Source: Antedon mediterranea
Lineage: Eukaryota > Echinodermata > Crinoidea > Comatulida > Antedonidae
Direction of reading: 5' to 3'
Assembly: GCF_964355755.1 (NCBI RefSeq)
Contig: NC_092678.1
Location: 10,576,922-10,640,921 of the forward strand
Length of the DNA: 64,000 nucleotides
The position numbers and the translations under genes were made by a program. Positions 1 through 8,115 of the stretch are shown piece by piece. Within the stretch, counting starts at the first letter, position 1, and every line of letters begins with the position of its first letter. The notes below the pieces were generated by a model that saw only the letters and a list, made by a program, of their open reading frames with translations, did no database searches and was not told the origin of the DNA.

Positions 1-87
1 AAAATGGTCTAAAACGTTTTTAAAACGATATTAAGCTATTTTGTGCTCTTTGATGTGTTTGTATAACCAAGTTTTTTCGAAAATCAC
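1..87 (+). repeat. Monomer class A (representative, m1 variant)
   Basis: 87 bp. After the shared AAAATGGTCTAAAACG word comes TTTTTAAAACGATATTAAGC, then a GTGCTCTTTGATG block. Class A is almost always preceded by a monomer ending GCTC. Its own tail is variable: CGAAAATCAC, CATCGAAATGAAC or TATCGAAATGAAC. This copy is the m1 sub-variant with ATGTGTTTGTATAACC, which occurs only eight times in the window and marks the higher-order period. Class A contains a near-perfect dyad, CGTTTTTAAAACG (one extra T). Confidence 0.9.
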
Positions 88-436
88 AAAATGGTCTAAA
101 ACGTCTCCAAATGCGATTTGAAGCTTTTCCAAGCACTTTGCTGTTTTTATGTTAACAATTTTTTTCGAAAATCATAAAATGGTCTAAAACGTCTCCAAAT
201 GCGATTTGAAGCTATTCTGTACACTTTGATGTTTTGTGTGAAAAGTTTTGTCGAAATGCTCAAAATGGTCTAAAACGTTTTTAAAACGATATTAAGCTAT
301 TTTGTGCTCTTTGATGTTTTTGTGTAACCAAGTTTCATCGAAATGAACAAAATGGTCTAAAACGTCTCCAAATGCGATTTGAAGCTTTTCTAAGCACTTT
401 GGTGTTTTTATGTTAACAAGTTTTTTCGAAAATCAC

Positions 437-524
437 AAAATGGTCTAAAACGTCTCCAAATGCGATTTGAAGCTTTTCTAAGCACTTTGGTGTTTTTATG
501 TTAACAAGTTTTTTCGAAAATCAC
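437..524 (+). repeat. Monomer class B (representative)
   Basis: 88 bp. The class is marked by TCTCCAAATGCGATTTGAAG followed by CTTTTCTAAGCACTTTGG and GTTTTTATGTTAACAAG, ending TTTTTTCGAAAATCAC. It carries an AAGCTT (HindIII) and a GTTAAC (HpaI) hexamer and the TTTTCGAAAA palindrome. A sub-variant has CTTTTCCAAGCACTTTGCTG (for example 88-175). B monomers occur singly or in short runs and are followed by B, C, E or H. Confidence 0.9.
511..520 (+). other. TTTTCGAAAA palindrome (representative tail dyad)
   Basis: A perfect 10 bp inverted repeat in the tails of B, G, H and many A and D monomers, recurring hundreds of times at near-monomer spacing. C, E and F tails carry broken forms (AACGAAA, GTCGAAA). 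It could be a DNA-binding site or merely a consequence of T- and A-tract composition; nothing here decides. It includes TTCGAA. Confidence 0.5.
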
Positions 525-611
525 AAAATGGTCTAAAACGTCTCAAAATGCGATTTGAAGGTATTCTGAGCACTTTGGTGTTTTTGTGTGAAAAGTTTTA
601 ACGAAATGCTC
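525..611 (+). repeat. Monomer class C (representative)
   Basis: 87 bp. Marked by TCTCAAAATGCGATTTGAAG, then GTATTCTGAGCACTTTGG, TTTTTGTGTGAAAAG and a TTTTAACGAAATGCTC tail. The tail lacks the TTCGAA palindrome present in B, G and H. In nearly all copies I read, the following monomer is the short class D, so C plus D behaves as a fixed ~166 bp pair. Confidence 0.9.
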
Positions 612-690
612 AAAATGGTCTAAAACGGTTTCTAATGTGATTTTAACCACTTTGATGTTTTTGTGTAACCAAGTTCTTTTCGAAAATCAC
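612..690 (+). repeat. Monomer class D, short form (representative)
   Basis: 79 bp here, 78 bp in the next copy at 864-941. After the shared word it reads CGGTTTCTAATGTGATTTTA, then goes straight to CACTTTGATG, so about 8-9 bp in the middle are missing compared with other classes. Sub-variants: AACCAC or AAGCAC at the deletion point, GGTTCTAATG (one T fewer), and TATGTAGCCAAG. It follows C or F monomers and ends with a CAC- or CATCGAAATG-type tail. Confidence 0.9.
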
Positions 691-777
691 AAAATGGTCT
701 AAAACGTCTCCAAATGCGATTTGAAGCTCTTCTGTACACTTTGATGTTTTGTGTGAAAAAGTTTTGTCGAAATGCTC
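691..777 (+). repeat. Monomer class E (representative)
   Basis: 87 bp. Begins like B (TCTCCAAATGCGATTTGAAG) but continues CTATTCTGTACACTTTGATG (or CTCTTCTGTACAC, as here), then TTTTGTGTGAAAAAG and a TTTTGTCGAAATGCTC tail. A sub-variant with TCTCCGAATGCG and a TTTTCTCGAAATGCT tail precedes class G. E is normally followed by A, F or G. Confidence 0.9.
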
Positions 778-863
778 AAAATGGTCTAAAACGTTTTTAA
801 ATACGATATTAAGCTGTTTTGTGCACTTTGATGATTTGTGTGAAAAGTTTTAACGAAATGCTC
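778..863 (+). repeat. Monomer class F (representative)
   Basis: 86 bp. Reads CGTTTTTAAATACGATATTA, then AGCTGTTTTGTGCACTTTG, ATGATTTGTGTGAAAAG and the TTTTAACGAAATGCTC tail shared with C. It looks like an A-type start joined to a C-type end. A hybrid form that begins TCTCAAAATACG occurs at 7705, 17828, 45769 and 62965, and as TCTAAAAATACG at 25263 and 34046, each time followed by the TATGTAGCCAAG form of class D. Confidence 0.88.
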
Positions 864-1172
864 AAAATAGTCTATAACGGTTTCTAATGTGATTTTAAGC
901 ACTTTGATGTTTTTGTGTAATCAAGTTTTTTTGGAAATCACAAAATGGTCTAAAACGTCTCCAAATGCGATTTGAAGCTTTTCTAAGCACTTTGGTGTTT
1001 TTATGTTAACAAGTTTTTTCGAAAATCACAAAATGGTCTAAAACGTCTCAAAATGCGATTTGAAGGTATTCTGAGCACTTTGGTGTTTTTGTGTGAAAAG
1101 TTTTAACGAAATGCTCAAAATGGTCTAAAACGGTTTCTAATGTGATTTTAACCACTTTGATGTTTTTGTGTA

Positions 1173-1304
1173 CGTCTCCAAATGCGATTTGAAGCTTTTC
1201 TAAGCACTTAAGTTTTTCGAAAATTAAAACTTTGAAGGTATTCTGAGCACTTTGGTGTTTTTGTGTGAAAAGTTTTAACGAAATGCTCTTTTGTGTATTT
1301 TTTG
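1173..1304 (+). repeat. Scrambled satellite segment (net +110 bp)
   Basis: In the matching region of interval 2, 22 bp of normal tail (9288-9309) join a D monomer to an E monomer. Here 132 bp take that place: a partial B from 1173 to 1209, a degenerate GTTTTTCGAAAATTAAAAC piece from about 1212, a partial C from about 1231 to 1288, and a 16 bp TTTTGTGTATTTTTTG stretch found nowhere else that I saw. The ordinary AAAATGGTC word resumes at 1305. A 12 bp loss near 1376, one added A near 1471 and a 99 bp loss near 1550 follow, and the register then returns to exactly 8115. Confidence 0.8.
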
Positions 1305-1632
1305 AAAATGGTCTAAAACGTCTCCAAATGCGATTTGAAGCTATTCTGTACACTTTGATGTTTTGTGTGAAAAAAGGCTCAAAATGGTCTAAAACGTTTT
1401 TAAAACGATATTAAGCTATTTTATGCTCTTTGATGTTTTTGTGTAACCAAGTTTTTTCGAAAATCACAAAAATTGTCTAAAACGTCTCCGAATGCGATTT
1501 GAAGCTCTTCTGTACACTTTGATGTTTTGTGTGAAAAAGTTTTCTCGAATTGTCTAAAACGTCTCCGAATGCGATTTGAAGCTCTTCTGTACACTTTGAT
1601 GTTTTGTGTGAAAAAGTTTTCTCGAAATGCTA

Positions 1633-1720
1633 AAAATGGTCTAAAACGTTTTCCAATACCATATTAAGCTATTTTGTGCAATTTGATGTTTTTGTGTAAC
1701 AAAGTTTTTTCGAAAATCAC
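1633..1720 (+). repeat. Monomer class G (representative)
   Basis: 88 bp. Marked by CGTTTTCCAATACCATATTA, then AGCTATTTTGTGCAATTTG. It follows an E sub-variant ending CTCGAAATGCT and is followed by E or H. In many places G is fused to the next monomer through a deletion (see the entry at 4203). Confidence 0.88.
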
Positions 1721-3688
1721 AAAATGGTCTAAAACGTCTCCAAATGCGATTTGAAGATATTCTGAGCACTTTGGTGTTTTTATGTTAAAAAGTTTTTTGG
1801 AAAATCACAAAATGGTATAAAACGACTCCAAATGCGATTTGAAGCTATCCTGTACACTTTGATGTTTTGTGTGAAAAAGTTTTGTCGAAATGCTCAAAAT
1901 GATCTAAAACGTTTTTAAAACGATATTAAGCTATTTTGTGCTCTTTGATGTTTTTGTGTATCCAAGTTTCATCGAAACGAACAAAATGGTCTAAAACGTC
2001 TCCAAATGCGATTTGAAGGTATTCTGAGCACTTTGGTGTTTTTGTGTGAAAAGTTTTAACGAAATGCTCAAAATGGTCTAAAACGGTTTCTAATGTGATT
2101 TTAACCACTTTGATGTTTTTGTGTAACCAAGTTCTTTTCGAAAATCACAAAATGGTCTAAAACGTCTCCAAATGCGATTTGAAGCTTTTCTAAGCACTTT
2201 GGTGTTTTTATGTTAAAAAGTTTTTTCGAAAATCACAAAATGGTCTAAAACGTCTCCAAATGCGATTTGAAGCTCTTCTGTACACTTTGATGTTTTGTGT
2301 GAAAAAGTTTTGTCGAAATGCTCAAAATGGTCTAAAACGTTTTTAAATACGATATTAAGCTGTTTTGTGCACTTTGATGATTTGTGTGAAAAGTTTTAAC
2401 GAAATGTTCAAAATAGTCTAAAACGGTTTCTAATGTGATTTTAAGCACTTTGATGTTTTTGTGTAACCAAGTTTTTTCGGAAATCACAAAATGGTCTAAA
2501 ACGTCTCAAAATGCGATTTGAAGCTTTTCTAAGCACTTTGGTGTTTTTATGTTAACAAGTTTTTTCGAAAATCACAAAATGGTCTAAAAAGTCTCAAAAT
2601 GCGATTGAAGGTATTCTGAGCACTTTGGTGTTTTTGTGTGAAAAGTTTTAACGAAATGCTCAAAATGGTCTAAAACGGTTCTAATGTGATTTTAAGCACT
2701 TTGATGTTTTTGTATAACCAAGTTTCATCGAAATGCTCAAAATGATGTAAAACGTTTTTAAAACGATATTAAGCTATTTTGTGCTCTTTGATGTTTTTGT
2801 GTAACCAAGTTTTTTCGAAAATCACAAAATGGTCTAAAACGTCTCCAAATGCGATTTGAAGCTTTTCTAAGCACTTTGGTGTTTTTATGTTAACAAGTTT
2901 TTTCGAAAATCACAAAATGGTCTAAAACGTCTCAAAATGCGATAAGGTATTCTGAGCACTTTGGTGTTTTTGTGTGAAAAGTTTTAACGAAATGCTCAAA
3001 ATGGTCTAAAACGGTTTCTAATGTGATTTTAACCACTTTGATGTTTTTGTGTAACCAAGTTTTTTCGAAAATCACAAAATGGTCTAAAACGTCTCCAAAT
3101 GCGATTTGAAGCTTTTCTAAGCACTTTGGTGTTTTTATGTTAACAAGTTTTTTCGAAAATCACAAAATGGTCTAAAACGTCTCAAATAGCTATTTGAAGC
3201 TATTCTGTACACTTTGATGTTTTGTGTTAAAAAAGTTTTGTCGAAATGCTCAAAATGGTCTAAAACGTTTTTAAAACGATATTAAGCTATTTTGTGCTCT
3301 TTGATGTTTTTGTGTAACCAAGTTTTATCGAAATGAACAAAATGGTCTAAAACGTCTCCAAATGCGATTTGAAGCTTTTCCAAGCACTTTGCTGTTTTTA
3401 TGTTAACAAGTTTTTTCGAAAATCACAAAATGGTCTAAAACATCTCCAAATGCGATTTGAAGATATTCTGAGCACTTTGGTGTTTTTATGTTAAAAAGTT
3501 TTTTCGAAAATCACAAAATGGTCTAGAACGTCTCCAAATGCGATTTGAAGCTCTTCTGTACACTTTGATGTTTTGTGTGAAAAAGTTTTGTCAAAATGCT
3601 CAAAATGGTCTAAAACGTTTTTAAAACGATATTAAGCTATTTTGTGCTCTTTGATGTTTTTGTATAACCAAGTTTTTTCGAAAATCAC

Positions 3689-3776
3689 AAAATGGTCTAA
3701 AACGTCTCCAAATGCGATTTGAAGATATTCTGAGCACTTTGGTGTTTTTATGTTAAAAAGTTTTTTCGAAAATCAC
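3689..3776 (+). repeat. Monomer class H (representative)
   Basis: 88 bp. Begins like B but continues AGATATTCTGAGCACTTTGG and GTTTTTATGTTAAAAAG with the TTTTTTCGAAAATCAC tail. H commonly occurs as a pair, as here (next copy 3777-3864), followed by an E monomer and an A monomer. The H-H-E-A string recurs many times. A sub-variant with TTTTTCTGTTAAAAAGTA is the m7 marker. Confidence 0.88.
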
Positions 3777-4202
3777 AAAATGGTCTAAAACGTCTCCAAA
3801 TGCGATTTGAAGATATTCTGAGCACTTTGGTGTTTTTATGTTAAAAAGTTTTTTCGAAAATCACAAAATGGTCTAAAACGTCTCCAAATGCGATTTGAAG
3901 CTTTTCCAAGCACTTTGCTGTTTTTATGTTAACAATTTTTTTCGAAAATCATAAAATGGTCTAAAACGTCTCCAAATGCGATTTGAAGGTATTCTGAGCA
4001 CTTTGGTGTTTTTGTGTGAAAAGTTTTAACGAAATGCTCAAAATGGTCTAAAACGGTTCTAATGTGATTTTAAGCACTTTGATGTTTTTGTATAACCAAG
4101 TTTCATCGAAATGCACAAAATGGTCTAAAACGTCTCCAAATGCGATTTAAAGCTATTCTAGACACTTTGATGTTTTGTGTGAAAAATTTTCTCGAAATGC
4201 TC

Positions 4203-4348
4203 AAAATGGTCTAAAACGTTTTCCAATACCATATTAAGCTATTTTGTGCAATTTGATGTTTTTGTGTAACCAAGTTTTTTGAAATGCGATTTGAAGATAT
4301 TCTGAGGACTTTGGTGTTTTTATGTTAAAAAGTTTTTTCGAAAATCAC
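4203..4348 (+). repeat. Fused G-H monomer, 146 bp (representative of 11)
   Basis: A G monomer runs into the next monomer as AAGTTTTTTGAAATGCG, skipping the usual CGAAAATCAC tail and the shared AAAATGGTCTAAAACG word, a loss of about 29 bp. The same joint occurs at 4281, 20735, 21833, 24225, 29518, 30616, 33008, 40730, 41740, 59535 and 61927. Two forms exist, GCGATTTGAAG and GCGATATTAAG after the joint, so the fusion is older than the duplications that spread it. Confidence 0.88.
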
Positions 4349-7300
4349 AAAATGGTCTAAAACGTCTCCAAATGCGATTTGAAGATATTCTGAGCACTTT
4401 GGTGTTTTTATGTTAAAAAGTTTTTTGGAAAATAACAAAATGGTCTAAAACGACTCCAAATGCGATTTGAAGCTATCCTGTACACTTTGATGTTTTGTGT
4501 GAAAAAGTTTTGTCGAAATGCTCAAAATGATCTAAAACGTTTTTAAAACGATATTAAGCTATTTTGTGCTCTTTGATGTTTTTGTGTATCCAAGTTTCAT
4601 CGAAATGAACAAAATGGTCTAAAACGTTTTTAAATACGATATTAAGCTGTTTTGTGCACTTTGATGATTTGTGTGAAAAGTTTTAACGAAATGCTCAAAA
4701 TAGTCTAAAACGGTTTCTAATGTGATTTTAAGCACTTTGATGTTTTTGTGTAACCAAGTTTTATCGAAATGAACAAAATGGTCTAAAACGTCTCCAAATG
4801 CGATTTGAAGCTTTTCCAAGCACTTTGCTGTTTTTATATTAAGTTTTTTCGAAAATCACAAAATGGTCTAAAACGTCTCTAAATGCGATTTGAAGGTATT
4901 CTGAGCAATTTGGTGTTTTTGTGTGAAAAGTTTTAACGAAATGCTCAAAATTGTCTAAAACGGTTTCTAATGTGATTTTAAGCACTTTGATGTTTTTGTA
5001 AAACCAAGTTTCATCGAAATGCACAAAATGGTCTAAAACGTCTCCAAATGCGATTTGAAGCTATTCTGTACACTTTGATGTTTTGTGTGAAAAAAGTTTT
5101 GTCGAAATGCTCAAAATGGTCTAAAACGTTTTTAAAACGATATTAAGCTATTTTGTGCTCTTTGATGTTTTTGTGTAACCAAGTTTTATCGAAATGAACA
5201 AAATGGTCTAAAACGTCTCCAAATGCGATTTGAAGCTTTTCCAAGCACTTTGCTGTTTTTATGTTAACAGGTTTTTTCGAAAATCACAAAATGGTCTAAA
5301 ACGTCTCAAAATGCGATTTGAAGGTATTCTGAGCACTTTGGTGTTTTTGTGTGAAAAGTTTTAACGAAATGCTCAAAATTGTCTAAAACGGTTTCTAATG
5401 TGATTTTAAGCACTTTGATGTTTTTGTAAAACCAAGTTTCATCGAAATGCACAAAATGGTCTAAAATGTCTCCAAATGCGATTTGAAGCTTTTCCAAGCA
5501 CTTTGCTGTTTTTATGTTAACAAGCTTTTTCGAAAATCACAAAATGGTCTAAAACGTCTCCAAATGTGATTTGAAGATATTCTGAGCACTTTGGTGTTTT
5601 TATGTTAAAAAGTTTTTTCGAAAATCACAAAATGGTCTAAAACGTCTCCAAATGCGATTTGAAGATATTCTGAGCACTTTGGTGTTTTTATGTTAAAAAG
5701 TTTTTTCGAAAATCACAAAATGGTCTAAAACGTCTCCAAATGCGATTTGAAGCTATTCTGTACACTTTGATGTTTTGTGTGAAAAAGTTTTGTCGAAATG
5801 CTCAAAATGGTTTAAAACGTTTTTAAAACGATATTAAGCTATTTTGTGCTCTTTGATGTTTTTGTATAACCAAGTTTCATCGAAATGCACAAAATGGTCT
5901 AAAACGTCTCCAAATACGATTTGAAGCTTTTCCAAGCACTTTGCTGTTTTTATGTTAACAAGTTTTTTCGAAAATCACAAAATTGTCTAAAACGTCTCAA
6001 AATGCGATTTGAATGTATTCTGAGCACTTTGGTGTTTTTGTGTGAAAAGTTTTAACGAAAAGCTCAAAATGGTCTAAAACGGTTCTAATGTGATTTTAAG
6101 CACTTTGATGTTTTTGTACAACCAAGTTTCATCGAAATGCTCAAAATGGTCTAAAACGTTTTTAAAACGATATTAAGCTATTTTGTGCTCTTTGATGTTT
6201 TTGTGTAACCAAGTTTTTTTCGAAAATCACAAAATGGTCTAAAACGTCTCCAAATGCGATTTGAAGCTTTTCTAAGCACTTTGGTGTTTTTATGTTAACA
6301 AGTTTTTTCGAAAATCGCAAAATGGTCTAAAACGTCTCAAAATGCGATTTGAAGGTATTCTGAGCACTTTGGTGTTTTTGTGTGAAAAGTTTTAACGAAA
6401 TGCTCAAAATGGTCTAAAACGGTTTCTAATGTGATTTTAACCACTTTGATGTTTTTGTGTAACCAAGTTCTTTTCGAAAATCACAAAATGGTCTAAAACG
6501 TCTCCAAATGCGATTTGAAGCTTTTCTAAGCACTTTGGTGTTTTTATGTTAACAAGTTTTTTCGAAAATCACAAAATGGTCTAAAACGTCTCAAAATGCG
6601 ATTTGAAGGTATTCTGAGCACTTTGGTGTTTTTGTGTGAAAAGTTTTAACGAAATGCTCAAAATGGTCTAAAACGGTTTCTAATGTGATTTTAACCACTT
6701 TGATGTTTTTGTGTAACCAAGTTTTTTCGAAAATCACAAAATGGTCTAAAACGTCTCCAAATGCGATTTGAAGCTTTTCTAAGCACTTTGGTGTTTTTAT
6801 GTTAACAAGTTTTTTCGAAAATCACAAAATGGTCTAAAACGTCTCCAAATGCGATTTGAAGCTATTCTGTACACTTTGATGTTTTGTGTGAAAAAAGTTT
6901 TGTCGAAATGCTCAAAATGGTCTAAAACGTTTTTAAAACGATATTAAGCTATTTTGTGCTCTTTGATGTTTTTGTGTAACCAAGTTTTATCGAAATGAAC
7001 AAAATGTTCTAAAACGTCTCCAAATGCGATTTGAAGCTTTTCCAAGCACTTTGCTGTTTTTATGTTAAGTTTTTTCGAAAATCACAAAATGGTCTAAAAC
7101 GTCTCTAAATGCGATTTGAAGGTATTCTGAGCACTTTGGTGTTTTTGTGTGAAAAGTTTTAACGAAATGCTCAAAATTGTCTAAAACGGTTTCTAATGTG
7201 ATTTTAAGCACTTTGATGTTTTTGTAAAACCAAGTTTCATCGAAATGCACAAAATGGTCTAAAACGTCTCCAAATGCGATTTGAAGATATTCTGAGGACT

Positions 7301-8115
7301 TTGGTGTTTTTATGTTAAAAAGTTTTTTCGAAAATCACAAAATGGTCTAAAACGTCTCCAAATGCGATTTGAAGATATTCTGAGCACTTTGGTGTTTTTA
7401 TGTTAAAAAGTTTTTTCGAAAATCACAAAATGGTCTAAAACGTCTCCAAATGCGATTTGAAGGTCTTCTGTACACTTTGATGTTTTGTGTGAAAAAGTTT
7501 TTTCAAAATGCTCAAAATGGTCTAAAACGTTTTTAAAACGATATTAAGCTATTTTGTGCTCTTTGATGTTTTTGTATAACCAAGTTTTTTCGAAAATCAC
7601 AAAATGGTCTAAAACGTCTCCAAATGCGATTTGAAGCTTTTCCAAGCACTTTGCTGTTTTTATGTTAACAAGTTTTTTCGAAAATCACAAAATGGTCTAA
7701 AACGTCTCAAAATACGATATTAAGCTGTTTTGTGCACTTTGATGATTTGTGTGAAAAGTTTTAACGAAATGCTCAAAATGGTCTAAAACGGTTTCTAATG
7801 TGATTTTAAGCACTTTGATGTTTTTATGTAGCCAAGTTTTTTCGAAAATCACAAAATGGTCAAAAACGTCTCCAAATGCGATTTGAAGCTTTTCTAAGCA
7901 CTTTGGTTTTTTTATGTTAACAAGTTTTTTCGAAAATCACAAAATGGTCTAAAACGTCTTCAAATGCGATTTGAAGATATTCTGAGCACTTTGGTGTTTT
8001 TCTGTTAAAAAGTATTTTCGAAAATCACAAAATGGTCTAAAACGTCTCCAAATGCGATTTGAAGCTATTCTGTACACTTTGATGTTTTGTGTGAAAAAGT
8101 TTTGTCAAAATGCTC

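Larger units (their letters stand above)
1..3530 (+). repeat. Core module m1-m5, copy 1
   Basis: Five sub-variant words define it: m1 ATGTGTTTGTATAACC, m2 TCTATAACGG, m3 CGACTCC, m4 CTCAAATAG and m5 TAGAACG. Spacings here are 870, 952, 1358 and 343 bp; the 1358 instead of 1361 is explained by a 3 bp deletion in a C monomer near 2943 (GCGATAAGG). The core is the best conserved unit of the array and is about 40 monomers long. Part of this copy is scrambled (see 1173-1304). Confidence 0.85.
1..8115 (+). repeat. HOR interval 1 (m1 to m1), 8115 bp
   Basis: Starts at the m1 monomer and runs to the next one. It carries a complete core module with m2 (TCTATAACGG) at 871, m3 (CGACTCC) at 1823, m4 (CTCAAATAG) at 3181 and m5 (TAGAACG) at 3524. 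Compared with interval 2 it stays at a constant offset of 8115 up to a 3 bp deletion near 2943, then 8118 to about 3295. An extra m3 sits at 4451. Distance m5 to m6 (CGAAAAGCTC, 6056) is 2532 bp against 680 bp in intervals 2 and 7, so about 1.85 kb of extra monomers lie in this gap. It closes with m7 at 8001. Confidence 0.85.

Noticed and set aside
1289-1304. Insertion of foreign DNA or a small transposon
   Set aside because: Only 16 T-rich bases are foreign, with no target-site duplication or terminal repeats; neighbouring pieces are partial monomers.
1048-1353. Longest open frame, 101 residues
   Set aside because: It exists only because the scrambled stretch shifted the register; the sequence is satellite on both sides and no start context, homology or codon signal supports a gene.
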